Positions 32,750 to 43,254 of a DNA stretch of 64,000 nt are shown one piece after another. Each line of letters begins with the position of its first letter. The stretch's first letter is position 1. Under the pieces are notes generated by a model. That model had not been told where the DNA came from and searched no databases. It saw only the letters and a program-made list of their open reading frames with translations. Source of the stretch: Petunia secreta (taxonomy: Eukaryota; Streptophyta; Magnoliopsida; Solanales; Solanaceae); the NCBI GenBank assembly GCA_029990175.1, contig JARKIP010000005.1, forward strand, positions 73,130,001 through 73,194,000. The letters run 5' to 3'. The translations under genes and the position numbers were made by a program.

Positions 32750-34326
32750 CTTAGGAAGGTCCTTAACCCTGTTCCATATCTCTATCCCTGTTAACCTGCG
32801 AGGAGGCTCCTCATAATCAACCTGATTCTTCCTGAATGCATTTGTATTATTCCTAAAGGGTGGTCTATTGGCAAAAATCTACGGCAACAGTCAAACCATG
32901 TCACTTTACCTCCATTTTTCAATGTGAAGGCCTTTGTATCTTCCATACAGTATGGGCACGCTAGCTTCCCTGCAGTGGACCAGCCAGACAGTATCTCATA
33001 AACGGGAAAGTCATTTATAGTCCACATCAAAGAAGCATGCATTTGGAAATTCTGTTTCATTGATACATCATAGATTTCCACTCCTTCATGCCAAAGTGTC
33101 TGCAATTCATCAATCAAAAGCTGCAAATAACATCAATACGAGTTTTTGGGTTATGTGGACCAGGTATTATACAATTCAAAAAAAAGATATGGACTGGTCA
33201 TGCACATTCCGGGAGGCAGGTTGTATGGTGTGACAAATACGGGCCAACAAGAATATGGCGTAGACGAGACATCAAAAGGGGTGAAGCCATCGGAACACAG
33301 CCCCAACCTTACATTCCTCGGCTCGCTAGCAAATGCCGGATACACTTGATCAAAGTGTTTCCATGCCTCACCATCTGAGGGGTGTGATAGAATACCCGCC
33401 TGCCTGGTCCGCTCATGATGTCACCTCATGTGAGGAGCAGAACTCATCGAAGCATACAACCTCTTTAACCTGGGTATAACCGGCAAGTAATGCATCCACT
33501 TAACAGGTTTCGGCTTCTTTTTTTTATTTTTCTCGGGCTTGTATCGAGGCTCCTCACAAAATCTACACTGCACGAGCTCTGCATCATCCTTGTAATATAA
33601 CATGCAACCATTAACACAACAATGAATCTTATGAGAAGTAAGGCCTAACGAGGAAACCAATTTCTTAGTGAAGTAATAAGAAGTTGGTAAGTCCATGTTA
33701 GTCGGCTTTAGTTCATTCATAAGGCCTATGATGGAATCCATGGCAGCTTGAGAAATACTATAATCTGATTTGATACTCTGCAATCTGACAGCAACAGACA
33801 ACTTGGAATGTACCGAGCCCTCATGGAATGGACGACTTGCTTCCTCCAACATTTTATAGAATTCACTTCCCTCGGCATTGGGAATGTGCTCAGTGTTAGG
33901 CTGTGATGTACCCGGTTGCATGGGATCATTATCCGGGTACATACCAAAAGCATCACGAACTATATCATCCATTCTATAATCATTACGGTCTGGTTCCAAA
34001 ACCGGAGAAATACTAGTGCCATGAATATTTTGAAGCATTTGAATGTGCCCCTGCAAATCCCACGGCTCTCCATGATAACGCCAAATATAGTAATCTGGCA
34101 TAAACCCCCTATCTAACAGATGCAGTTGTACGGTCGTTATATCTTGGAGGGTGCAGCATTTGCACTTTATGCAGGGGCACTTAATTGTACCACGCCTTAT
34201 AAAAGGTTCGGTTGTTTTTGCTAAAGCAACAAATTCCTTAAGACCCTCTTCAAATTCAGGCCTTATCCCCCACCGACCGGGGAAAAGTCGATTGTTCATC
34301 CACAAACGACGTGCATTAAAGTCCAT
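32750..34326 (-). pseudogene. CACTA TNP2-type transposase, N-terminal half with frameshifts
   Basis: 34326-33421 encodes a transposase-associated domain (cysteines in IKCPCIKCKC, then RGFMPDYYIWRYHGEPW) and the start of the TNP2 domain (HCCVNGCMLYYKDDAE, CRFCEEPRYKP). The continuation in 33420-33127 (PRNVRLGLCSDGFTPF, SCWPVFVTPYNLPPGMC) and 33126-32750 (LIDELQTLWHEGVEIYDV, MWTINDFPVYEILSGWST) is the well-conserved TNP2 family text. It is spread over different frames with at least three shifts: near 33180 in a T-run, near 33130, and near 32865. The DDE catalytic part that should follow is deleted; the frame ends EIWNRVKDLPK at a donor. Confidence 0.85.
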
Positions 34327-35145
34327 ATCTACGCAAAAAATGAAAAATTGAGAACAATCTAATAGGAACGATTTTTAATAATCCTAGCATTTTCTTGATA
34401 TCCGGTGGTCCGTTTGAATTCCATATTAATTACTATTAGCAATGCAATACAAAACGCATACAATTTATCCCATTTAGGCATAAAATGTTCCAAACATGAA
34501 GAGTTCAAACAACAATACCAACACCCTAACTTTAAATGCAGAGCAACTATCCCAAACACCACAACTCATGACAAGGCATCAACACATTGCAAACAACTCT
34601 ACCAAACAATTCCAACAAATCACAACAATTACCATAATTAATCCCAAACATCACAACCCTATATTTAAAGTTCATCAACCCAAAACAACTTACTCGACAT
34701 CACATTATATAGAATAAACCAATTATAACTAACAACTAACATGTAAACAACATATATGCCGAATTATTTAAAAATATATATATAAATTCGGATTATTAAA
34801 CCAAAAAAAAAAAAAATTACCTCAACTTTGTATGGGATCCAATCGCATGTAACTATGAGTTACCAATGTGCTATCCACCCAATAACTACAAAAAAAGTGA
34901 ATTAAAAAGTCATTATATGAGTTTTTAAAAAAATAACAAAAATTACTAAAAAATGAAATTTACCTTGAATTCATGTTCTCCATTATTAATTGTATGCATT
35001 CCAGCACCAATATCTATATAATCTGCCATGTAAGTGATTTGGTTAATTTAATCAGCATTAAGCTCCAACTAGACTTGAGCCGCAAATTAACTATGTGAGT
35101 AGAGCATAATTTCACCTTCGGTTATCCGTTCCAAAATGATTGTTA
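34327..35145. other. Probable upstream part of the CACTA relic, then intergenic DNA
   Basis: Simple A-rich and CAACA-rich sequence without a credible ORF. A CACTA right terminus or subterminal repeats were looked for and not seen. Confidence 0.35.
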
Positions 35146-35639
35146 CTCTCTCCGGTCTATATTATTTGATTTTTTTGGTGTTTTCACGCATATTAAGAAA
35201 ATTATCTTTTTAGCATTAATTAGCAATATAATTGACTATATTAGCCCTTATTCAAACTATTACTCCCTCTGTTCCAATTTATGTGGCAGCATTTCCTTAC
35301 TCGTCTATTCCAAAAAGAATGGCAGCATTCTAAATTTGGTAACAATTTAACTTCAAAATTACAGTTTTGCCATTACTGAAATGATTTACAACCACACAAA
35401 CATCTTTACTTCATTTTACACCACAAGTTTCCAAAGTCTTCCTTTATTTCTTAAACTTTGTGTCGAATCAAACTATGACACATAAAGTGGAACGGAGGGA
35501 GTATTACTTATCATTTTGTTTAAAATCATTTATTAACAAAGGGTAACATTGTAAAATTGTGTCTTGATTTCCGAAAAGATCAAATATTGTTGACCAAAAA
35601 AAATAGGCTAGAAAATCAAATAAAATGGACCGGAGGGAG
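35146..35639. mobile_element. Stowaway MITE (outer, interrupted)
   Basis: Ends CTCTCTCCGGTCTATATTAT and its inverted counterpart ATGGACCGGAGGGAG, with TA on both sides. The element is split by a second Stowaway at 35263-35501. Without the inner element and its TA duplication it is about 253 bp. Confidence 0.8.
35263..35501. mobile_element. Stowaway MITE nested in the outer one
   Basis: 239 bp with termini CTCCCTCTGTTCCAATTTAT and ATAAAGTGGAACGGAGGGAG flanked by TA. It lies entirely inside the MITE at 35146-35639, so it inserted later. Confidence 0.85.
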
Positions 35640-35649
35640 TATATTTATG

Positions 35650-35812
35650 AAATTGGTAACAATTTAACTTACATCTTTTCAAATTTTACTCAATTGTAAC
35701 CACACAAATATCCATGACTTATGTTAGATCACAAATTTCAAAAGTCTTCATTCCTCTATTAAACTTTGTGCAAAACCAAACTATGACAAATAAAATGGGA
35801 CGAGTTTTATAA
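35650..35812. mobile_element. Truncated Stowaway MITE
   Basis: Resembles the second half of the nested Stowaway (GGTAACAATTTAACTT ... AACTATGACAAATAAAATGG) but has lost one end. It abuts the right end of the outer MITE. Confidence 0.65.
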
Positions 35813-36998
35813 TTCACCATTGAATGGAGCACACGTAATACCCAGAGACTACTTATAGAGTAATACTTCCAACTAGAATGAGCTCAACATATTAAGGGTA
35901 CAACCTCACTTGCAGTTAAAACAAGCTTTCATATAAAGATAAGACATTCCTATGAAGTTCAGCAAACAGCATACCAACTACAAAACAAGTTATTAGGAGC
36001 ACCGAACTAGCTTTAAAACATCCCAGAGACAACCTTCAGTAACAAAAATAAAGTGTGCAAAAAGTATGTGCGGAGTACTGTAATTACACACCACCTCAAG
36101 AAAAGCTAGGTTGCTAACTTTTTCAAGATCACACAAAACAAGGTCAGTTTGTCATTGCGCACACAGTCCGTAAGCTTCTTTCATTGATAGCAGAAACCGA
36201 ATGTGCGCAACATCATGCTGCAGCGCCATGATCCTAACAAGATGGGGCAAAAACCAAAAGGAGAAAGACAAGTGTGTTTTTCAGTTTTGTATATAATTCG
36301 GGAATAATATATTTCAATTGTTTTTCAAACTTTTAGCTATGGCATGGACAATAAGACATCAGTAGCAAAACTATAGGACATCAATAAATGTTTGAAAGAT
36401 ATAATCTGCAAGCTATTTTAGCTTCTTTATGTGTTCTTTTTGATGCAACAACCGTTTTCAAGAATATGTTTCATACCACCACATTAGGAATGTATGATAG
36501 CAAAATATGCAAGTTAACTAACTAAAACTGAAAAGAAAAATATGAGCTGACTATTGCAAGCAATAATACAAAAAGTAAGGCACTTTAAATCTAAAGATTT
36601 TTTTTCTTTCTAAAAAGGTATAAAAATAAGTAGCAAAGAGTGGAGAAAATCAGAAGCAAAAACTACAGTAGACGTATCAAGGATTTAAAACAAATAAAAA
36701 CAAAACCATAACTGTAATTAAGAATAGAGTAATTATGAGCTGTCCAAAAGGAGCGTTGCTTTTAATATAGTTGGAAAAGTACAAGCACCATTGTGATACC
36801 TAGGCAAATGTGCAAAGTTGAGAATTCAAGTAGAATTGGCCAAAAATTTTCCAACCAGACCTTACATGAAGGGGTATTTTGAAGAGTCTGCATCAAGCGA
36901 ATAAATTCTCAGCAGTTATTTTGGATATTTGTCCTCAGGAACTGAATGATTTGGGTAACTGATTGTCTATCGACTTAATACACCTAATTAAAGTGAGA
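35813..36998. other. No recognisable gene
   Basis: AT-rich intergenic DNA ending at the left border of the giant inverted repeat. No coding frame or paired repeat seen. Confidence 0.35.
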
Positions 36999-37899
36999 TG
37001 TTATAATCTATGCACCTCCTAAAGACACTAGAATGGGTCGAATAGTGTCTACCGATTTTCGTTACAAGAACCTGGTTCTTCTGAACGTAGAACCTGGTTC
37101 TTATCTTAACACTTATACTATTTCAAATACTGCAACTCGCCACACCACACACACAGAAGACGCAAGGATTTTACGTGGAAAACTCCTTGCTAAAGGGAGA
37201 AAAACCACGACCCACACTCTGGGATTTTAGAACTGAATCCACTAACACAACAGCAAAGTTTCTGATTACAAACTCTGTAACCAAGGGGCTACACTCCAGA
37301 CCCTAAACACTACTCAAAGCTAAACTCTAGTTTTTCAGTAATTACACAAGAGTTCACCTAATACATATGCTTCTGCAATAAGCCAATAGGTAAAAACTAT
37401 GAATGCTCAAACTAAGACAACTTACAACTCGATGAACCTAGACAGAATATCTAGACTCAATACACTGCATGCACTTCAGTTGTCTTATCCAGTTTACTCA
37501 CGTAGAAAGATGCTAGATTGCCTTTGTATGCTCTCAACTCTCCGTTTGTGAATAACTAAGTTTACGACTGTCTCCACTACTTGTATTTATACGGGTCTTG
37601 AAACCCTAGTTGACTCCTATAAGGAATCCTTTTAATTATGGCAAGTCAGGATTCCTAGTAACTCTTTTCCTTGTTGAAGTCCAACTCCTTTTCACACTTC
37701 GAAGATACAGCCTGGGCACCGCCTCTTTTAGTCTGACTAGGATGTATATTCATTCACGCGCCACTACTCCTAGTTCCGCAGGGATTTGCAACCCGCAATT
37801 CTTTTCGATCAATCGTGCCCTTCATTTCAAGGACTAGGTTCTTTGTGGGAACCTCTGAGTCCTTTACGTTTGTCGTACTTCAAAACCAGCTCTCAACAA
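36999..37899 (-). repeat. LTR at the outer end of the left arm
   Basis: 901 bp; on the minus strand TGTTGAGAGCTGG...AGATTATAACA. It contains a TATA box (GTATAAATAC, near 37590 in reverse) and two AGAACCTGGTTCT-type words. It pairs with 42356-43254. Confidence 0.8.
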
Positions 37900-38370
37900 A
37901 TTCTTCCTTTTTGATGATGACAAACAAATGTTGTCCAAGAACCTGAATAGACATAAACCAAAAGCACATAAGCAAAAGTAACAAGTTCAAGAAAAAACGA
38001 AACAGATGAATTAAGTCACAAACACCCCAACATTTCCTTCTTCCCACTATTGGCATCATCGAAAAGATTCAAATACCTGCATGAACCTGTCAATACTATC
38101 CAGTTTAAAGCAAAAGGCAACAAGTCAGTAATAAGAGCACAGACAAGCAGAAATAAGGGCCCAATCAAGAACCAATTACTTAACAAGGAAACAGTCACAA
38201 ACATAAGAAAATTAAAACCATTATCCAGGGTGTGATATCAACACAACCCCCATCAATAAGTATACAACTGAAACATAAATTATTTTAAACAACCATCATA
38301 TGCAACGGAAGAGAATTGGAAGGAATAGACAACAGGCAGAAAGAGGAATTGGAGGATAGGACAGGAGGAC

Positions 38371-39615
38371 TCACAGCTGAATGTTGAAGTGTTTGAAAAG
38401 CGCCTCAGGTTGCTTCGTATTCTTGGCCCTTTCCATCACTAGCTCGACCTTATACCTGTGGCAGTCTATCTTCAAACGATCAATTTCTTGATCCTTCAAC
38501 TTCAGCTGTCTGTGGAGCTCTGCATTTTCTGTATTAACCTCAAGGACATGAGTCTCCAGCTCCTTCACAGCATCAATGGCCTCTTCAGGTCCATTGTCCT
38601 CACTTTTCTCTGTTAGCTCTTGCTTGGCCTGCATTGGTTTCTTAGAAGCTCTGCTTTCCTTGAAGAAGTCACAATTTTTAAGCACATTGTGCCCAAACAT
38701 TTGATGAATGGTCGGCTTCTTCCCAGTTTCCAGGGGAACCCCAAAATATTCAAGTATCTGCTGGAGGATGTAGGAATGCACAAGGGAATGTAGCTTTTGA
38801 TCTGTGTCAGCAATCCTCTTTATATGTCTGATTATCAGCCCAGGCAAATTGATTTTTACCCCCATGTCCAGCAAGTCCATGTATGTCAGGTCCAAAGCAT
38901 TAGCTTCACAGTTCCTCTCACCTCTAGGCAGAAGGAACCTGTGCACAAACTCAAACAGCAACTGGTGTGCAGGTTCCATCTCCTTCTTATCAACCTCCCT
39001 CTCCTTCCTCAGTTTGGGTTTACCTGAGAACTTCTTGACTACATCCAGAGGAGTCACTCCATCAGTCCTCTTTGGCCATTTCAATTTTATATACCTGTAA
39101 TAACCTTCAGCAGGTATGTCAAGAATCACTCCAAGTTCAGGTCTCCCAACATCTATCTCAATTCTCCTCATTGTGGTGAACACTCTCCTGGCATTAACTC
39201 TGCAATTTGTGTAGAATTCTCTGATCTCATCAACAAATAACTCTCTCTCTTTGTTGGCAAACAAACCCAGCCATCCCTGGTTAGCAATCATTCTCAGCAG
39301 TGGCTTCATGTTAAATTCCTTCTCATCATGCAGGATGCTGCCAGGCAACACCTGATACTTTGAGAAGAAGGCCACCCTGTCAGCTTCTTCTTCACTACCT
39401 TTTCTTCTTTTTCTATTCTCAGCTTCACTATCTGTATCAGAGTCACTTGGCTCTGCATAACTTCCATCCTCATCACTCTCTTTTTGTACTTCCTCATCTT
39501 TCCTTTCTTCTTCTTCCCTTTTCTTTGCCTCTCTGTCTCTTACATTTAGTGCCAACCCTCCTGGCAACAGGCTCATTAACAGTCTTGTCATCACTATCTC
39601 TACTAGCTTCATCAA
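38371..39615 (-). CDS. Env-like/unknown ORF of the copia-like element, left-arm copy (414 aa)
   Basis: The N-terminal 70 residues are highly charged (REEEERKDEEVQKESDED). The middle (AFFSKYQVLPGSILHDEKEF, then LLRMIANQGWLGLFANKERE, IEIDVGRPELGVILDIPAEG, HQLLFEFVHRFLLPRGE) forms a globular domain of the kind found in ORFs next to the 3' LTR of plant elements. The last 60 residues (ELETHVLEVNTENAELHRQL, then KDQEIDRLKID) form a coiled coil. This resembles the env-like ORFs of Sirevirus-type copia elements by position and coiled-coil ending; that assignment is inference. The frame probably continues upstream, so this ATG is internal. It differs from the right-arm copy at about ten residues. Confidence 0.6.
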   Translation of the reverse strand: MMKLVEIVMTRLLMSLLPGGLALNVRDREAKKREEEERKDEEVQKESDEDGSYAEPSDSDTDSEAENRKRRKGSEEEADRVAFFSKYQVLPGSILHDEKEFNMKPLLRMIANQGWLGLFANKERELFVDEIREFYTNCRVNARRVFTTMRRIEIDVGRPELGVILDIPAEGYYRYIKLKWPKRTDGVTPLDVVKKFSGKPKLRKEREVDKKEMEPAHQLLFEFVHRFLLPRGERNCEANALDLTYMDLLDMGVKINLPGLIIRHIKRIADTDQKLHSLVHSYILQQILEYFGVPLETGKKPTIHQMFGHNVLKNCDFFKESRASKKPMQAKQELTEKSEDNGPEEAIDAVKELETHVLEVNTENAELHRQLKLKDQEIDRLKIDCHRYKVELVMERAKNTKQPEALFKHFNIQL

Positions 39616-39748
39616 CCAGTTTTGTTTTCAATACTGGATTTCCCCCTTTCACCAGTCTCCTCCTTTTTTCAGGCTCTACTTTGTTTTCTTTGACAAACAC
39701 AACCTCCTCTTCTTCTTCCTAACCTGCCAGACTCTCATCCTCTTCACC

Positions 39749-40456
39749 CCCATCCACTCTCGCACAAAGAATCGCTAGGGCCCGCATAAATTTTTTTCAA
39801 AAAGGCGACAAGAAATTGGTTAAGAAGATGAGGTCAAGAGCAGTACCTACTACGCCCTTTGCACAAAGTTCATCCCAATCACCGTCTGAGGTAATTCCTG
39901 ACCCTGTTTCATCTACTCCTGTTGGTTTAGTAGATATAAAAAGCCCTGGTACTACAAACACTGAAACCCTAGTAACAGGATTAGACAAAATTATAGGAGT
40001 TGAACATGATGACAGAATAGATAGGGGGAACCCATGTGAAACAGAGCAAGATAGTGTACAGGATGAACTTAGGGAAGATTCACAGGTGCCTTTGGTTGAA
40101 AAGACTGGTGTAGAGTTGGATATTGCAGAAAGAGTGAAAGAACAACCTAGGGAATAAAATCTTGTTTAAATCCTTAGAGAAAGTGAAATGGAACCCTGTA
40201 AAGATGTTGGGAGTACTGAGAAGAACGAGGTAGAATATGTGCCAAAAGATCCAGTATTTGGAGGACTTGGTCTTGCTAAAGCCTCAAAGAATTTGTGCAA
40301 GAGCCTGTTGCTTGTCCAAATTCCACTGAAGCTGATGATGCAGACTTAAACTGGATAGATTCTGAAGAAGATGAGAATGAGGAGATTGCTTTAGAAAAGG
40401 TTGAAAAGGAAGAGGTTACTAAGAAAGCAGTAGAATCAAAAAGAAAGAGAAAGTTT
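39749..40456 (+). other. Unique centre of the inverted repeat
   Basis: 708 bp present only once. It contains the upstream part of the plus-strand env-like ORF, described separately. At its left edge (39749-39800) is a short stretch that could be the end of the preceding coding region or foreign filler. Confidence 0.6.
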
Positions 40457-40486
40457 GGTGAAGAGGATGAGAGTCTGGCAGGTTAG
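39816..40486 (+). pseudogene. N-terminal part of the plus-strand env-like ORF, broken
   Basis: An ORF at 39816-40157 opens MVKKMRSRAVPTTPFAQSSS and is S/P/T-rich. It stops at TAA. Further pieces continue in other frames: 40188 onward (MEPCKDVGSTEKNEVEYVPK) and 40295-40486 (ADDADLNWIDSEEDENEEIA ...). They lead into the charged region of the 414-aa ORF. At least two stops or frameshifts lie between 40157 and 40639. Confidence 0.55.
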
Positions 40487-40556
40487 GAAGAAGAAGAGGA
40501 GGTTGTGTGAAGAGGATGAGAGTCTGGCAGGTTAGGAAGAAGAAAAGGAGGTTGTG
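40459..40556. repeat. 49-bp tandem duplication in the right arm
   Basis: The segment GAAGAGGATGAGAGTCTGGC... with period 49 occurs twice (from 40460 and 40509). The left arm has it once, so the duplication arose in the right arm after the arms separated, or was lost on the left. It lies at the exact edge of homology. Confidence 0.85.
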
Positions 40557-40638
40557 TTTGTCAAAGAAAACAAAGTAGAGCCTGAAAAAAGGAGGAGACT
40601 GGTGAAAGGGGGAAAGCCAGTATTGAAAACAAAACTGG

Positions 40639-41883
40639 TTGATGAAGCTAGTGGAGATAGTGATGACAAGACTGTTAATGAGCCTGTTGCCAGGAGGGTT
40701 GGCACTAAATGTAAGAGACAGAGAGGCAAAGAAAAGGGAAGAAGAAGAAAGGAAAGATGAGGAAGTACAAGAAGAGAGTGATGAGGATGGAAGTTATGCA
40801 GAGCCAAGTGACTCTGATACAGATAGTGAAGCTGAGAATAGAAAAAGAAGAAAAGGTAGTGAAGAAGAAGCTGACAGGGTGGCCTTCTTCTCAAAGTATC
40901 AGGTGTTGCCTGGCAGCATCCTGCATGATGAGAAGGAATTTCACATGAAGCCACTGCTGAGAATGATTGCTAACCAGGGATGGCTGGGTTTGTTTGCCAA
41001 CAAAGAGAGAGAGTTATTTGTTGATGAGATCAGAGAATTCTACACAAATTGCAGAGTTAATGCCAGGAGAGTGTTCACCACAATGAGGAGAATTGAGATA
41101 GATGTTGGGAGACCTGAACTTGGAGTGATTCTTGACATACCTGCTGAAGATTATTACAGGTATATAAAATTGAAATGGCCAAAGAGGACTGATGGAGTGA
41201 CTCCTCTGGATGTAGTCAAGAAGTTCTCAGGTAAACCCAAACTGAGGAAGGAGAGGGAGGTTGATAAGAAGGAGATGGAACCTGCACACCAGTTGCTGTT
41301 TGAGTTTGTGCACAGGTTCCTTCTGCCTAGAGGTGAGAGGAACTGTGAAGCTAATGCTTTGGACCTGACATACATGGACTTGCTGGACATGGGGGTAAAA
41401 ATCAATTTGCCTGGGCTGATAATCAGACATATAAAGAGGATTGCTGACACAGATCAAAAGCTACATTCCCTTGTGCATTCCTACATCCTCCAGCAGATAC
41501 TTGAACATTTTGGGGTTCCCCTGGAAACTGGGAAGAAGCCGACCATTCATCAAATGTTTGGGCACAATGTGCTTAAAAATTGTGACTTCTTCAAGGAAAG
41601 CAGAGCTTCTAAGAAACCAATGCAGGCCAAGCAAGAGCTAACAGAGAAAAGTGAGGACAATGGATCTGAAGAGGCCATTGATGCAGTGAAGGAGCTGGAG
41701 ACTCATGTCCTTGAGGTTAATACAGAAAATGCAGAGCTCCACAGACAGCTGAAGTTGAAGGATCAAGAAATTGATCGTTTGAAAATAGACTGCCACAGGT
41801 ATAAGGTCAAGCCAGTGATGGAAAGGGCCAAGAATACGAAGCAACTGAAGGCGCTTGTCAAACACTTCAACATTCAGCTTTGA
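40639..41883 (+). CDS. Env-like/unknown ORF of the copia-like element, right-arm copy (414 aa)
   Basis: Same protein as the left-arm copy at 38371-39615: charged N-terminus, globular middle, C-terminal coiled coil. Substitutions seen include K/E in EEVQ(K/E)ES, N/H in KEF(N/H)M, G/D in IPAE(G/D)YY, Y/H in ILE(Y/H)FGV, P/S near EDNG and several near the C-terminus. The frame is intact from 40639 to the TGA at 41883, but upstream coding text in the centre of the repeat is broken, so a full-length product is unlikely. Confidence 0.6.
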   Translation: MMKLVEIVMTRLLMSLLPGGLALNVRDREAKKREEEERKDEEVQEESDEDGSYAEPSDSDTDSEAENRKRRKGSEEEADRVAFFSKYQVLPGSILHDEKEFHMKPLLRMIANQGWLGLFANKERELFVDEIREFYTNCRVNARRVFTTMRRIEIDVGRPELGVILDIPAEDYYRYIKLKWPKRTDGVTPLDVVKKFSGKPKLRKEREVDKKEMEPAHQLLFEFVHRFLLPRGERNCEANALDLTYMDLLDMGVKINLPGLIIRHIKRIADTDQKLHSLVHSYILQQILEHFGVPLETGKKPTIHQMFGHNVLKNCDFFKESRASKKPMQAKQELTEKSEDNGSEEAIDAVKELETHVLEVNTENAELHRQLKLKDQEIDRLKIDCHRYKVKPVMERAKNTKQLKALVKHFNIQL

Positions 41884-42338
41884 GTCCTCCTGTCCTATCC
41901 TCCAATTCCTCTTTCTGCATGTTGTCTATTCCTTCCAATTCTCTTCCGTTGCATATGATGGTTGTTTAAAATAATTTATGTTTCAGTTGTGTACTTATTG
42001 ATGGGGGTTGTGTTGATATCACACCCTGGATAATGGTTTTAATTTTCTTATGTTTGTGACTGTTTCCTTGTTAAGTAATTGGTTCTTGATTGGGCCCTTA
42101 TTTCTGCTTGTCTGTGCTCTTATTACTGACTTGTTGCCTTTTGCTTTAAACTGGATAGTATTGACAGGTTCATGCAGGTATTTGAATCTTTTCGATGATG
42201 CCAATAGTGGGAAGAAGGAAATGTTGGGGTGTTTGTGACTTAATTCATCTGTTTCGTTTTTTCTTGAACTTGTTACTTTTGCTTCTGTGCTTTTGGTTTA
42301 TGTCTATTCAGGTTCTTGGACAACATTTGTTTGTCATT

Positions 42339-42355
42339 ATCAAAAAGGGGGAATT
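42339..42355 (+). other. Polypurine tract of the plus-strand copia-like element
   Basis: AAAAAGGGGGAATT directly before the LTR start TGTTGAGAG, and after a TTTGTCATTATC context that is typical upstream of copia 3' LTRs. The left-arm equivalent reads AAAAAGGAAGAATT and is weaker. Confidence 0.65.
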
Positions 42356-43254
42356 TGTTGAGAGCTGGTTTTGAAGTACGACAAACGTAAAGGACTCAGA
42401 GGTTCCCACAAAGAACCTAGTCCTTGAAATGAAGGGCACGATTGATCGAAAAGAATTGCGGGTTGCAAATCCCTGCAGAACTAGGAGTAGTGGCTCGTGA
42501 ATGAATATACATCCTAGTCAGACTAAAAGTGGCGGTGCCCAGGCTGTATCTTCGAAGTGTGAAAAGGAGTTGGACTTCAACAAGGAAAAAAGTTACTAGG
42601 AATCCTGACTTGCCATAATTAAAAGGATTCCTTATAGGAGTCAACTAGGGTTTCAAGACCCGTATAAATACAAGTAGTGGAGACAGTCGTAAACTTAGTT
42701 ATTCACAAACGGAGAGTTGAGAGCATACAAAGGCAATCTAGCATCTTTCTACGTGAGTAAACTGGATAAGACAACTGAAGTGCATGCAGTGTATTGAGTC
42801 TAGATATTCTGTCTAGGTTCATCGAGTTGTAAGTTGTCTTAGTTTGAGCATTCATAGTTTTTACCTATTGGCTTATTGCAGAAGCATATATATTAGGTGA
42901 ACTCTTGTGTAATTACTGAAAAACTAGAGTTTAGCTTTGAGTAGTGTTTAGGGTCTAGAGTGTAGCCCCTTGGTTACAGAGTTTGTAATCAGAAACTTTG
43001 CTGTTGTGTTAGTGGATTCGGTTCTAAAATCCCAGAGTGTGGGTCGTGGTTTTTCTCCCTTTAGCAAGGAGTTTTCCACGTAAAATCCTTGCGTCTTCTG
43101 TGTGTGTGGTGTGGCGAGTTGCAGTATTTGAAATAGTATAAGTGTTAAGGTAAGAACCAGGTTCTACGTTCAGAAGAACCAGGTTCTTGTAACGAAAATC
43201 GATACACTATTCAACCCACTTCTAGTGTCTTTAGGAGATGTATAGATTATAACA
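42356..43254 (+). repeat. LTR at the outer end of the right arm
   Basis: 899 bp, TGTTGAGAG...TATAACA. TATA box GTATAAATAC near 42662-42671, followed by a leader-like stretch. It pairs with 36999-37899 in reverse. Confidence 0.8.

Larger units (their letters stand above)
31435..34326 (-). mobile_element. Degenerate CACTA (En/Spm) transposon, internally deleted
   Basis: The left terminus TACTACTAAAAAAACAGGG is one base from the usual CACTACTA start. It is followed by about 380 bp of subterminal GCGACCGA/TCGGTCGC repeats. Inside, on the minus strand, are a broken TNP2-type transposase N-terminal half and a TNP1-like C-terminal part. The catalytic middle of TNP2 is absent. No opposite terminus was found to the right, so the right border is a minimum. 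It is non-autonomous. Confidence 0.8.
36999..43254. repeat. Giant inverted repeat of a copia-like element: arms about 2.75 kb, spacer 0.7 kb
   Basis: 36999-39748 is the reverse complement of 40457-43254 with about 1-2% differences by eye. The right arm is slightly longer, partly because of a 49-bp tandem duplication. Each arm contains, from the centre outward, an env-like ORF (414 aa), about 470 bp of 3' region, a purine tract and a 900-bp LTR-like terminus running TGTTGAGAG...TATAACA. Both outer ends are thus the U5 end of an LTR. The flanks (TGAGA and AGAAT) do not form a target duplication. A transcript through it would fold into a very long hairpin. Confidence 0.9.

Noticed and set aside
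34880..34900. Right terminus of the CACTA element (AACTACAAAAAAAGTG)
   Set aside because: It is in the same orientation as the left end instead of inverted, and no subterminal TCGGTCGC repeats lie near it.
38050..38235. Small plus-strand ORF in the left arm, mirrored at 42019-42204
   Set aside because: It lies in the 3' non-coding region of the element, antisense to transcription, and appears twice only because of the inverted repeat.
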